Shown one piece after another: positions 1-9,571 of a DNA stretch of 49,646 bases (within the stretch, counting starts at the first letter, position 1; every line of letters starts with the position of its first letter). The DNA is from Comamonadaceae bacterium PBBC1. GTDB taxonomy: Bacteria > Pseudomonadota > Gammaproteobacteria > Burkholderiales > Burkholderiaceae_C. The stretch spans positions 1-49,646 of the forward strand of contig NKIP01000026.1 in NCBI GenBank assembly GCA_002256145.1, read 5' to 3'. The translations under genes were made by a program, and so were the position numbers. Below the pieces are notes generated by a model. The model did not search any database. It saw only the letters and a list, made by a program, of their open reading frames with translations, and was not told the origin of the DNA.

Positions 1-1450
1 TCTTGTAGGCCGCGACCGAGACCACACCCGACCAGACGATGGTCAGCAGCACAGCCTTGGCCTGAATCCACACTTGTGCAGCGATGGAGTAAGCGTCTGG
101 CGTGACCATGGCCACGGTGACCCAATCACCCACAGCGCTGGGACCACCCAAAGCGGGCGAGTTGAACACCCCCGTCATCAGAGCACCCACGATACCGCCC
201 ACACCGTGCACACCAAACACGTCCAGCGAGTCGTCAGCGCCCAGCATTTTCTTCAGACCATTCACACCCCACAGGCAAGCAAAACCGCCGATGAAACCAA
301 TGATCAAAGCACCGCCCAAACCGACGTTGCCTGCTGCTGGCGTGATGGCCACCAAACCGGCCACGGCGCCCGAGGCTGCACCCAACATGGAGGCTTTGCC
401 ACGCATCAGCGCTTCACCCACACACCAGGCCAACACAGCACCGGCTGTCGCGATCAAGGTGTTGATAAAGGCCAAGGCAGCGAAACCGTTGGCTTCGAGA
501 GCAGAACCCGCGTTGAAACCAAACCAACCCACCCACAGCAAGGAGGCACCGACCATGGTCAATGTCAGGCTGTGAGGGGCCATGGATTCACGGCCATAAC
601 CCACGCGCTTGCCCACCATGAAGGCACCCACCAAGCCAGCCACAGCGGCGTTGATGTGCACCACGGTTCCGCCAGCGAAGTCCAAAGCGCCCCACTGCCA
701 CAGCAAACCGGCTTTGGAGGTCATTTCGTCAACAACTTCTTTGGAGGTGTAAGCGTCAGGACCCATCCAGAACCAGACCATGTGCGCCACAGGCAGGTAG
801 CTGAAAGTGAACCACAACACCATGAAGGCGAGCACAGCAGAGAACTTGATGCGTTCGGCAAATGCACCCACGATCAGTGCGCAAGTGATGCCTGCGAACG
901 TGGCCTGGAAGGCGGCGAACGAGATTTCAGGAATCACCACACCCTTGCTGAAGGTGGCGGCGTTGGCAAATGTGCCCGCGACGTTGTCCCAAATGCCCTT
1001 CATGAAGAGGCGGTCAAAACCCCCAATGAAGGCATTGCCCTCGGTGAAGGCCAGGCTGTAACCGTAAATGAACCACAGCACGGTGATCATGGAGAAGGTG
1101 ACCACCACCTGCATCAGCACCGACAGCATGTTTTTGCTGCGCACCAAGCCGCCATAGAACAGGGCCAGACCAGGAATGACCATCAAGATCACCAGGATCG
1201 TGGACAGCATCATCCAGCCCGTGTCGGCCTTATTGGGCACGAGCACAGGCGCGGCTTCGGCTGCTGCGGGTGCAGCGGCAGCAGGCGCTGCAGGGGCAGG
1301 TGCCGCATCGGCCTTGGCCTCAGCAGCAGGTGCCGTCACGGCGGCGGGGGCGGTTGCGGGGGCGGTTTGTGCGGTGGCGACAGAAGCCGTACCGAACACA
1401 CCGAAACCCAAACTCAGGCCCAAGGCCAAAGTAGCGAGTAACTTTTTCAT
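1..1450 (-). CDS. amtB: Ammonium transporter AmtB (C-terminus beyond window)
   Basis: Inner-membrane ammonium channel of the Amt/Mep/Rh family, moving ammonia into the cell and blocked by GlnK when nitrogen is plentiful. The reading frame starts at the ATG at 1450, after an AAGAGAG ribosome site, and remains open to base 1, about 483 codons. Residues 1-27 look like a signal peptide (MKKLLATLALGLS, ending AxA-Q). About 45 Ala/Pro-rich residues follow. The Amt core begins near DTGWMMLSTILVILM and continues with GLALFYGGLVR, FAERIKFSA, WVGWFGFNAGSAL and DVFGVHGVGGIVGAL, all classic Amt motifs. It lies 23 nt downstream of glnK in the same operon, the usual glnK-amtB pairing. The missing part is only the cytoplasmic tail. 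Identification is very secure. Confidence 0.96.
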   Translation of the reverse strand, partial: MKKLLATLALGLSLGFGVFGTASVATAQTAPATAPAAVTAPAAEAKADAAPAPAAPAAAAPAAAEAAPVLVPNKADTGWMMLSTILVILMVIPGLALFYGGLVRSKNMLSVLMQVVVTFSMITVLWFIYGYSLAFTEGNAFIGGFDRLFMKGIWDNVAGTFANAATFSKGVVIPEISFAAFQATFAGITCALIVGAFAERIKFSAVLAFMVLWFTFSYLPVAHMVWFWMGPDAYTSKEVVDEMTSKAGLLWQWGALDFAGGTVVHINAAVAGLVGAFMVGKRVGYGRESMAPHSLTLTMVGASLLWVGWFGFNAGSALEANGFAALAFINTLIATAGAVLAWCVGEALMRGKASMLGAASGAVAGLVAITPAAGNVGLGGALIIGFIGGFACLWGVNGLKKMLGADDSLDVFGVHGVGGIVGALMTGVFNSPALGGPSAVGDWVTVAMVTPDAYSIAAQVWIQAKAVLLTIVWSGVVSVAAYK

Positions 1451-1473
1451 TGTTTGACTCTCTTTCTTCTTGA

Positions 1474-2590
<1,117 letters not shown>

Positions 2591-2629
2591 GAGGAACTCC
2601 AATAAAGTGAAGAAAAGACAAGCCATCTA

Positions 2630-2646
2630 TGCACAGAGCGTGCCAA
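2630..2646 (-). promoter_or_regulatory. Sigma-54 (RpoN) promoter of porin-glnK-amtB
   Basis: Read on the minus strand this is TTGGCACGCTCTGTGCA, an almost perfect match to the sigma-54 consensus YTGGCACG-N4-TTGCW. The -24 GG and -12 GC are exactly 10 nt apart. Transcription would start near 2619, leaving a leader of about 30 nt before the porin ATG at 2590. The downstream glnK-amtB genes are classic NtrC/RpoN targets. Confidence 0.85.
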
Positions 2647-2679
2647 CCCATGCGGCGTCGCTCATACCCGGGGATTTAC

Positions 2680-2702
2680 CAGTGCATTTGCCCACAGTGC
2701 AT
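2680..2702. promoter_or_regulatory. Candidate activator (NtrC-like) half-sites
   Basis: Two direct copies of CAGTGCAT lie at 2680-2687 and 2695-2702, about 35-70 nt upstream of the sigma-54 promoter. NtrC sites are built from GCAC/GTGC half-sites, so these could bind NtrC, but the expected inverted dyad is not present. Tentative. Confidence 0.3.
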
Positions 2703-2788
2703 GTTTGAATGGCATTTCAACAAGAAGCGCACGCACTGACGGCGTGCCAGAACACACACCATGCACCAGCATGGGGCAGGGAGGGAAT

Positions 2789-4321
2789 ATGAGTCTCAGT
2801 TTGGTGCACAGCCGTGCATTGGTCGGCTTGCAAGCGCCCGCCGTGACCGTGGAGGTGCACATGGCCAATGGCCTGCCCAGCTTCACACTGGTCGGTTTGG
2901 CGGACGTCGAAGTCAAAGAGGCACGCGAGCGCGTGCGTTCTGCCCTGCAAAACAGCGGCTTGGACTTTCCGCACAACCAACGCATCACGGTCAACCTGGC
3001 CCCGGCTGATTTGCCCAAAGACTCGGGGCGACTGGATTTGCCCATCGCTTTGGGCATCTTGGCGGCCAGCGGGCAAATCGATGCCAGCAAACTGGCCGGT
3101 CACGAGTTTGCGGGCGAACTGTCGCTGTCGGGCGAGCTGCGTCCGGTACGCGGCGCACTGGCCATGAGCCTGGTGCTGCGCCAGCAGCAGGTGCGCACGC
3201 GACTGGTGTTGCCTCCGGGCAGTGCCGAAGAAGCGGCGCTGGTGCCAGACACCGAAGTATTCAGAGCCCGCCACCTGCTGGATGTGGTGCAACAGTTTTT
3301 ACCCCCCTCCAGCGAAACGCCGCCTGTGCCCAGCGAAGGATGGTCCCGCATGGCCGCCACCACGCCCAGCGCCCCTCCTCGTTATGCCGACTTGGCCGAT
3401 GTCAAAGGTCAAGCGGGCATCAAACGGGTGCTGGAGATCGCCGCCGCCGGGGGCCACTCACTGCTCATGGTGGGTCCGCCAGGCTCGGGCAAGTCCATGC
3501 TGGCGCAGCGATTTGCGGGTTTGTTGCCGCCCATGGCAATTGAAGACGCCCTGGAATCAGCGGCCATCGCCAGCCTGGCCGGGCGCTTTGACCTGAGCCG
3601 GTGGGCGCAGCGCCCCACCGCCCAACCGCACCACTCGGCCAGTGCGGTGGCTTTGGTGGGGGGTGGCTCCCCACCCCGACCGGGGGAAATTTCGCTGGCG
3701 CACCACGGCGTGCTGTTTTTGGACGAGTTGCCCGAATTCCCCCGTGCGGCCTTGGAGGCCCTGCGCGAGCCGCTGGAAACCGGCACCATCACCATCGCCC
3801 GGGCTGCCCGGCGGGCCGAGTTTCCGGCGCGTTTTCAGTTGATTGCGGCCATGAACCCCTGCCCTTGTGGTTATTTGGGCAGCACCACGCGGGCCTGTCG
3901 CTGCTCGCCCGACCAGGTCAGCCGCTACCAAGGCAAGCTCAGCGGCCCCTTGCTCGACCGCATCGATTTGCACATCGAGGTGCCCAGCCTGCCCGCACAA
4001 GACCTGCTGAACGCACCGCCCGGTGAAAGCACCGAGGCGATTGCTGCCCGCAGTCTGGCGGCACGCCAACGGGCCTTGGCCCGCCAAGGCTGCGCCAACG
4101 CCGACCTGCAAGGCCAAGCCATTGACGCCCAAGCCCAGCTGGACGAGCGAGCCACCGCTTTGCTGCAAAAAGCCGCCTCCAAACTGGGCTGGAGCGGGCG
4201 CAGTGTGCACCGCAGCCTGAAAGTCGCCCGCACCATCGCGGACCTGGCGGGCAGCAGCACCATCGAGGCAGCGCATGTGGCCGAGGCGGTGCAATACCGG
4301 CGAGTGCTCAAGGAATGCTAA
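2789..4321 (+). CDS. comM: YifB/ComM-family Mg-chelatase-like AAA+ ATPase
   Basis: Protein of 510 residues from the ATG at 2789, which has a GGGAGGG ribosome site; an earlier in-frame start at 2705 is unlikely because the family begins MSLSLVHSRAL. Residues 1-170 are the Lon-protease-like ChlI domain (AMSL-type fold, no recognisable protease dyad). The AAA+ core has Walker A GPPGSGKS at 229-236, Walker B LFLDELPEF, and the family signature NPCPCGYLGSTTRACRC. A C-terminal Mg-chelatase helical domain follows. ComM is a hexameric helicase promoting branch migration during natural transformation. It is divergent from the nitrogen operon and stands alone. Family assignment is certain; the transformation role is taken from orthologues. 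Confidence 0.93.
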   Translation: MSLSLVHSRALVGLQAPAVTVEVHMANGLPSFTLVGLADVEVKEARERVRSALQNSGLDFPHNQRITVNLAPADLPKDSGRLDLPIALGILAASGQIDASKLAGHEFAGELSLSGELRPVRGALAMSLVLRQQQVRTRLVLPPGSAEEAALVPDTEVFRARHLLDVVQQFLPPSSETPPVPSEGWSRMAATTPSAPPRYADLADVKGQAGIKRVLEIAAAGGHSLLMVGPPGSGKSMLAQRFAGLLPPMAIEDALESAAIASLAGRFDLSRWAQRPTAQPHHSASAVALVGGGSPPRPGEISLAHHGVLFLDELPEFPRAALEALREPLETGTITIARAARRAEFPARFQLIAAMNPCPCGYLGSTTRACRCSPDQVSRYQGKLSGPLLDRIDLHIEVPSLPAQDLLNAPPGESTEAIAARSLAARQRALARQGCANADLQGQAIDAQAQLDERATALLQKAASKLGWSGRSVHRSLKVARTIADLAGSSTIEAAHVAEAVQYRRVLKEC

Positions 4322-4439
4322 AGAAAACCCGTGGCCAGGGTGAGTGGCAGTGACAACTGAAAACAAGTTCAGGTGTGCTGCGGTCAACGGCCCGTGCTGA
4401 CCGGCGTTATGCAGGGACACACTTGCCAAAGGTTTAGCC

Positions 4440-4796
4440 ATGAAAAAAAGTTTCCGCGTCTTCGTTTTGGGGCTTGTGCTTGCCAGCATGAGCAGTCTGG
4501 CCATGGCGGGGCCCCACCACGGGCAGCACCACAACCGTCATGGAGGTGGACATCACGGTGCGGGCGACTGGATCGGGGCTTTGGTGGTCTTGGGCTTGGC
4601 GGGGGCGGTCATTCAGGCCACCACCAGCACCCCGGTGCTGGCCGCACCACCGGTGACTTATGCCAACCCTGTCAACCCGTCTTTTCCACCTCCGGCTCCG
4701 GCCGAAGCCCATTATTTTTGTGCTTCGGTCAGGCAGTTTTACCCCGACACCCGCTATTGCCCAGAAGGCTGGCAGTTGCTGAACCCTGCACGTTGA
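4440..4796 (+). CDS. Small secreted His-rich protein with C-terminal Cys pair motif
   Basis: Protein of 118 residues, function unknown. A clear signal peptide (MKKSFRVFVLGLVLASMSS, cleavage after AMA) is followed by a His/Gly-rich stretch (PHHGQHHNRHGGGHHG). Then come a short hydrophobic helix (IGALVVLGLAGAVIQA) and a Pro-rich linker. The end, YFCASVRQFYPDTRYCPEGWQ, matches the Y-C-x(5-8)-YPxxxxCPxGW tail seen on many small proteobacterial envelope proteins. The two cysteines could form a disulfide in the periplasm, and the histidines could bind metal; both are inference. AAAGG lies eight bases before the ATG. It follows comM by 118 nt and is probably separately transcribed. Confidence 0.75.
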   Translation: MKKSFRVFVLGLVLASMSSLAMAGPHHGQHHNRHGGGHHGAGDWIGALVVLGLAGAVIQATTSTPVLAAPPVTYANPVNPSFPPPAPAEAHYFCASVRQFYPDTRYCPEGWQLLNPAR

Positions 4797-4823
4797 GCGC
4801 AGGGGCGGCCAGTCAGCTGGCCA

Positions 4824-5594
4824 TCACACCAAAGACAACCCCCCGTCCATCATCAGGGTGTGTCCCGTGACCAATCCCGAAGCCGACGAGGCCAAAAACA
4901 TCACTGCGTGAACGATGTCCTCTTCGGTGCCGGTGCGCTTGAGCGGAATACTTTGCGTCTTGGTGCGCACGTAATCCGGGTTGGCAAACAAGTCCTGCGT
5001 CATGCCCGAGGGAATGGCCGTGGGGGCCACCGCGTTCACACGCACCAGCGGCGCCCACTCGACGGCCAGCACCTTGGTCATGTGCGAGACGGCCGCTTTT
5101 TGAATGCCATAGGGTGTGCCCTTGCCCGAGACCACCACCCCGTTGACGCTGCCAATGTTCACAATCGCGCCGCCGCGTGTACGCATGGGCTCGCCAAAGA
5201 CTTGGCAGCTGCGGTAAACGCCATTCAAATTCACATCGGTCAAGGTCATCCAGGTCTCTTCGTCGCAGCCCGCAAAGTCCGAGCGGATTTGCAAGCCATG
5301 CGCATTGACCAGTACATCCAGGCCCGCCGTTTGTGCCAGCTCGGCCTGCACCGCCAGCAGTGAAGCGCGGTCACGCACATCGGCCACGCGGTGTGTGATG
5401 CGCGGATCGTTCTCACCCGCTTCGATCGGAGATTTGTCCACGCACCAGACCTGCGCCCCCAACGACGCAAAACCCCGGCTGATGGCCGCACCCAAGGTGC
5501 CACGCCCACCCGTTACCAGCACCTGAGTGCCGACCAAGTCCCGGTAGGGAAACGCGTAATCGCCACTCGGCGCAAAGTTGCCCAAAGCCGCCAT
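4824..5594 (-). CDS. SDR-family oxidoreductase
   Basis: NAD(P)-dependent short-chain dehydrogenase of 256 residues. The cofactor motif is TGGRGTLG near residue 28, a TGxxGxxG spacing rather than the classical TGxxxGxG. An Asp (VDKSP) after the second strand suggests NAD preference. Other motifs are NAHG in place of NNAG, catalytic Ser in NIGSVNG and YGIQK (Tyr-x3-Lys). It ends GHTLMMDGGLSLV like the classical 3-oxoacyl reductase-like enzymes. It starts 3 nt after the Bug receptor stop, so it is the third gene of the MmgE/PrpD-Bug-SDR operon. Substrate unknown. Confidence 0.88.
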   Translation of the reverse strand: MAALGNFAPSGDYAFPYRDLVGTQVLVTGGRGTLGAAISRGFASLGAQVWCVDKSPIEAGENDPRITHRVADVRDRASLLAVQAELAQTAGLDVLVNAHGLQIRSDFAGCDEETWMTLTDVNLNGVYRSCQVFGEPMRTRGGAIVNIGSVNGVVVSGKGTPYGIQKAAVSHMTKVLAVEWAPLVRVNAVAPTAIPSGMTQDLFANPDYVRTKTQSIPLKRTGTEEDIVHAVMFLASSASGLVTGHTLMMDGGLSLV

Positions 5595-5597
5595 GGC

Positions 5598-6575
5598 TCA
5601 GTCCACCGTGGCGCCAGAGATCTTCACCCCCTCGGCCCACAACTCGATCTGGCGGCCCACAAACTGGCGGAACTCGTCAGGTTTGTTGCCCACCACGGTG
5701 CTGCCCAGCTCGTTCATCTTTTGCACCACGTCGGGCTGCTTGAGTGCATCGGCCAAGTCCAGCGCCAGCTTGTCCACCACCGGTTTGGGCGTGCCCTTGG
5801 GCGCAAAGAAGCCGGCCCACGGCGCGGCGTTGAAATTGGCAAAGCCTTGCTCGGCCACCGTTTTATAGTCAGGTGCACCGGGCGCACGCTGGGGGGTGGT
5901 GATGGCGATCATCTTGAGCTTGCCTGCCTTCAGGTGCTGCTGCACGGCTGGCAAGCCGGTCACACCCACCATCAAGGTGCCGCCCAGCAAGTCAGTGATC
6001 ATGGGCGTGCTGCCCCGGTAGGGAATGTGGGTCAGTTGCACATTGGCCTTGGACTTCAGAATTTCCATGCCCAAGTGCGATGCCGTGCCGTTGCCGTCTG
6101 AGCCATAAGAGAGTTTGCCCGGCTCTTTTTTCAGCAGCGCGATCAACTCGGTCAGGTTGTTGGCCGGCACCTGGGGGTTGACCACAATCGCGTTCGGATA
6201 GATCGTGGCCTGTGTCAGCGGCTCAAAGTCATTGAGAGGGTGGTAGGGCATCTTTTTGTACAAAGAGATGTTGATCGAGTGCGAACCCGTCACGCCCAGC
6301 ACGATGTTGTAGCCGTCCGGGGCCGACTTGGCGACCAGGTCCGAGCCCACGTTGCCGCCCGCGCCCGCTTTGTTGTCGATGACCACCGGCTGGCCCCATT
6401 TGGTGCTGAGCTTTTCGGCCACCACACGGGCCGTGATGTCGGTGGCACCACCGGGTGGAAAAGGCACCACGATGCGCACCGGCTTGTTCGGAAAGTCGGT
6501 GGTTTGTGCGGCCACAGGGCCGCTCAGCCAGGCTGCGGCCAGCACAGCGGTCGTCACAAAGGTTTTCTTCAACAT
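5598..6575 (-). CDS. Bug-family TTT substrate-binding protein (receptor 1)
   Basis: Periplasmic solute receptor of 325 residues of the Bug/TctC family, which captures carboxylates and related small molecules. The ATG at 6575 has CAGGAGA upstream and yields a signal peptide MLKKTFVTTAVLAAAWLSG ending VAAQ. Mature-protein hallmarks are FPNKPVRIVVPFPPGGATD, VIDNKAGAGGNVGSDLVAK, DGYNIVLG and HIPYRGSTPMITDLLGG. The start overlaps the stop of the upstream MmgE/PrpD gene by 7 nt, so the genes are translationally coupled and the ligand is probably the substrate of that enzyme. No TctA/TctB membrane genes are nearby. Confidence 0.93.
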   Translation of the reverse strand: MLKKTFVTTAVLAAAWLSGPVAAQTTDFPNKPVRIVVPFPPGGATDITARVVAEKLSTKWGQPVVIDNKAGAGGNVGSDLVAKSAPDGYNIVLGVTGSHSINISLYKKMPYHPLNDFEPLTQATIYPNAIVVNPQVPANNLTELIALLKKEPGKLSYGSDGNGTASHLGMEILKSKANVQLTHIPYRGSTPMITDLLGGTLMVGVTGLPAVQQHLKAGKLKMIAITTPQRAPGAPDYKTVAEQGFANFNAAPWAGFFAPKGTPKPVVDKLALDLADALKQPDVVQKMNELGSTVVGNKPDEFRQFVGRQIELWAEGVKISGATVD

Positions 6576-7894
6576 GGTGTTTTCTCCTGGGGTGAATGCC
6601 AAAACGGAAAGGGACGGGCGTCAAGGGGGGCGTGCAGCAACTGCGCGGCCCAGTCTGCGGCCTGCGCGGCAGGCAGGCTGCCCTCGCAGTAATTCAAAAA
6701 TTTGTCACGCAGCTCGGGCTCGGTGAAGGGCATTTGCGCATCGCCGGGCACGGCTGTGATGACGTGCTCATGCCGGGTGCCATCGCTGCAGTCGATCAAG
6801 ACCCGCGCTCCGCGCTGTTGCTGCTGGGTCCACGGGGCATCGATTTGCACCTGCACCTTGGCTTCCAGGGCGCGCAGCAATGGGTCTTGAAACTGTGGAT
6901 CGCGGTAGACCCAAGGGTCGAGACGCCCCCAACGCAGCATGGCGGCCAAACCGAAGCTGAGGGAAAACTGCGCCTGCAAAGGCGTTTGGGGTGCCCGGTT
7001 GCCGCAGTAAATGGTGGCCTCTTCGTAGACCTGCAGCACCACGCGATCGATCTTGGCCACATCCAGCGACAGCCGCAGCGCATGTGCCGCCAAAGCACCG
7101 TAATGCACATGGCGCACCGCCGCATAAGGCTTGAAATAGGCGTGCAAAAGTTGAAAACCCGGCGAATCACCCCAAGGCAGGGGAGGCTTGCCCAGGCCGA
7201 TTTGGGCATATTCAGCCAGCGCCCCGGCAGGTGCCGTGATGCCACTGGCCACAGCCAACGCGGCAGTTTGACCCAGCTGCGCTGCGTGGCCCAAATAGGT
7301 GTTGCGCGAGGTGTCGCCCGAACGCACAGGCAAATACAAACTCATGGGCAATTGGCAAGCGGCCACCTGAACCGCTTGCGCAATCTGCTCGGGGCTCAGC
7401 CCCAGCGCGTGCGCCACGGCAGCGGCTGCGCCCAAGGCTGGCCAGTTGCCATCGACGTGCATGCCTTTGTTGATGCGCAAGCTCGCCCCCATGCGGGCCC
7501 CGACCTCATAACCCGCCACAAAAGAGGTCAGAAATTGCCCATACGTCAGCTGCGAGGCCATCGGCAAGAGCGCTGCCAAAGCCGCCACCCCCGGGCGTCC
7601 ATGGGCACCGGCATGGCCCTCGCAGGCCTCATCCCAGCAAGCGGCCATGGCCAGCACCATGGCGGCATGGGCCGCCGACAGGCCCGGACCCCCATTCGGA
7701 TTGAGCCGGAATCCGCCGGGGTCGGCGGCTGCAGCGGCCTGCGAGAGGCTGGCCACGGGCTGTGCCCGCAAACCCGCTGTGATGCAACCCAAGGTGTCCA
7801 GCACCAGCCAGCGGGCATGGGTTTGCAAGGCAGGTTCGGCCGCCAGGTCAAGCCGGGCGAGTTGATTCAAAATCGACAGCAATTGAGCGTTCAT
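6569..7894 (-). CDS. MmgE/PrpD-family protein
   Basis: Cytoplasmic protein of 441 residues in the MmgE/PrpD family, whose known members dehydrate 2-methylcitrate or isomerise/decarboxylate small carboxylic acids such as cis-aconitate. Family features visible are the helical N-terminus LDTLGCITAGL, the conserved stretch AAMVLAMAACWDEACEGHAGAHGRPGV (Asp, Glu and His of the active-site region), and the KPYAAVRHVHYGALAAHAL segment. It heads a three-gene operon with a Bug receptor and an SDR, so it most likely acts on an imported organic acid rather than in the core methylcitrate cycle (no prpBC here). Exact reaction unknown. Confidence 0.87.
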   Translation of the reverse strand: MNAQLLSILNQLARLDLAAEPALQTHARWLVLDTLGCITAGLRAQPVASLSQAAAAADPGGFRLNPNGGPGLSAAHAAMVLAMAACWDEACEGHAGAHGRPGVAALAALLPMASQLTYGQFLTSFVAGYEVGARMGASLRINKGMHVDGNWPALGAAAAVAHALGLSPEQIAQAVQVAACQLPMSLYLPVRSGDTSRNTYLGHAAQLGQTAALAVASGITAPAGALAEYAQIGLGKPPLPWGDSPGFQLLHAYFKPYAAVRHVHYGALAAHALRLSLDVAKIDRVVLQVYEEATIYCGNRAPQTPLQAQFSLSFGLAAMLRWGRLDPWVYRDPQFQDPLLRALEAKVQVQIDAPWTQQQQRGARVLIDCSDGTRHEHVITAVPGDAQMPFTEPELRDKFLNYCEGSLPAAQAADWAAQLLHAPLDARPFPFWHSPQEKTPC

Positions 7895-8023
7895 GTCCAG
7901 TCCACGTAGCCTGCCACTCTAATGCGTGTTCCCAAGCCCACACCGCACGCACGCGACAGGTTTTCTGGCATCACAGCCGCAAGATGAACGCCAGCCCTGC
8001 CCACTGAACACGATTCTTCGTCC

Positions 8024-9262
8024 ATGCCTCACCTCCCCCGTCAACCCTTGAAGTCTTCAGGTTTAGGGCCTTTCAGCTTTTGGCTGTCTTTGCCCCAGCT
8101 CATCACCTGGGGCAGCGTGTTCTACACCTTTTCCTTGCTCATGACCCCGTTAGAGGCCGAACTGGGCATGAGCCGAGCCGAATCCTCGGTAGCGTTCAGC
8201 TTGGCCCTGTTGGCCGAAGGCTTGATGGCGTATCTGGTGGGGCGGTGGATTGACGCTGGCCATGAGCGCTGGGTCATGGGTCTGGGCTCTGTCTGGATTG
8301 GGCTTGGCCTGCTGGGCCACAGTGAAGTTCAGTCGGTGGCTGGTTTTTATGCGGCCTGGATCTGGCTTGGACTGGGCACGGCCGCGACTTTTTATACGCC
8401 GGCGTTTGCCGTGGTCACCCGGCGCTTTCCACAAGACTTTCGGCGGGCCATCATCACCCTCACCTTTTTGGGCGGTCTCGCCAGCACGGTGTTCATCCCC
8501 TTGTTTTCGTGGTGGATGAGCTTGTGGGGCTGGCGTCATGCGCTGTGGGCTTTGGCCGCTCTGCAGTTTTTGGTGTGCGCCCCATTGCACTTTTGGCTGC
8601 TGAAAAAACCCGCTGAGCAGCCCCACGCCCACCCCTTGGCTTCGCATCACGCCAGCGCACACGCCCCCACCCCCCTGTCGGTGCGCGAACACCTGCGCCA
8701 CGCGCCCTTTTGGTTGTTGGCTTTGTTCATGGTGCTGACCATGTCGGTGACCTCGGCCCTGCCCGCACACATGATCGCTTTGCTGCAAGAGTCCGGCCTG
8801 TCCCCAACCTGGGTCATCGCCATCCCCGCAGCCATTGGCGTGATTCAAGTCATCGGCCGTCTGGTGCTGTTTGTGTTCGAGCGGTATTGGGATGTGCACG
8901 CCGCCAACCGCTGGATTCCAACGCTGATCCCGGCGGGCATTGTGGCCTTGCTGCTGGGCGGATTGAACCCTGTGGCCTCGCTGGTGTTTGTGTTGCTCTA
9001 TGGCTTGGGCAATGGCATGAACACCATCGTCAAAGGCACGGCCATGGCGCAATACGTCAGCCGTGCGCATGTGGGCCAGCTCAATGGCTTGCTGGGCATG
9101 CCGATTGCCTTGGCCCGAGCGGCCGCACCGCTGACACTGGGCCTGCTGTGGTCACCGCAACACGGTTACACCCTGGCGTTGTGGTGGCTGCTGGTGGCCA
9201 GCGTGATGGGCACAGGGGCACTGTGGGCAGCGCAGCGTTACGCCCTGAACCCACGGCATTGA
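8024..9262 (+). CDS. MFS transporter
   Basis: Inner-membrane major facilitator protein of 412 residues with about 12 hydrophobic segments, split by a His-rich central loop near residues 200-220 (HAHPLASHHASAHAHP-like composition). The A-loop region reads AYLVGRWIDAGHERW, fitting the MFS 2-3 loop. The C-half resembles the oxalate/formate-antiporter-like monocarboxylate group (GLGNGMNTIVKGTAMAQYVSR). No good ribosome site precedes the ATG at 8024, but no alternative start gives a better first helix. It is divergent from the MmgE/PrpD operon with 129 nt between them, so it may export or import a related carboxylate. Substrate unknown. Confidence 0.85.
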   Translation: MPHLPRQPLKSSGLGPFSFWLSLPQLITWGSVFYTFSLLMTPLEAELGMSRAESSVAFSLALLAEGLMAYLVGRWIDAGHERWVMGLGSVWIGLGLLGHSEVQSVAGFYAAWIWLGLGTAATFYTPAFAVVTRRFPQDFRRAIITLTFLGGLASTVFIPLFSWWMSLWGWRHALWALAALQFLVCAPLHFWLLKKPAEQPHAHPLASHHASAHAPTPLSVREHLRHAPFWLLALFMVLTMSVTSALPAHMIALLQESGLSPTWVIAIPAAIGVIQVIGRLVLFVFERYWDVHAANRWIPTLIPAGIVALLLGGLNPVASLVFVLLYGLGNGMNTIVKGTAMAQYVSRAHVGQLNGLLGMPIALARAAAPLTLGLLWSPQHGYTLALWWLLVASVMGTGALWAAQRYALNPRH

Positions 9263-9571
9263 TGGCCTTTTGCGGCTGGCGTTTTATGACCATCGATCTG
9301 CTGGCCCCTGGCAACGCCCCCTGATCGCGGCAACATCAGGGCCAGCGATCAGAGCAGGCCGCGTGCATCGTTGCTGCCCACAGGCAGCCTACAAGGGTTG
9401 GCGCATGTGCTGATGGAGGGGCAGGTTGTGTCCGCTGGCTTGCCGTGCGCCCAAAACGCCAACGCTTGGTGGCACACTTGAGGCACCAGTGTGCCTTGCG
9501 TGTACCCTTATTTGAACCTCAGGCCGAACGTGCCGCCTTGCACCACTGGGTGCAAGACCTCTGGACCTTTG
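9263..9571. other. Intergenic stretch before selD, with possible gene remnant
   Basis: About 309 nt without an intact gene. At 9319-9341 a hairpin CCCTGAT/ATCAGGG with 9-nt loop lies 56 nt after the MFS stop but lacks a T-tract. From about 9383 two short overlapping plus-strand frames look protein-like. One ends AQNANAWWHT and the other, shifted by one frame, ends HHWVQDLWTFDETL with a stop inside the selD start region. This could be a frameshifted remnant of an upstream gene; I do not recognise the family. Confidence 0.25.

Noticed and set aside
74..1441. Long plus-strand open frame opposite amtB
   Set aside because: Composition (His, Thr, Gln rich) is the mirror of AmtB codons; AmtB motifs on the minus strand are decisive.
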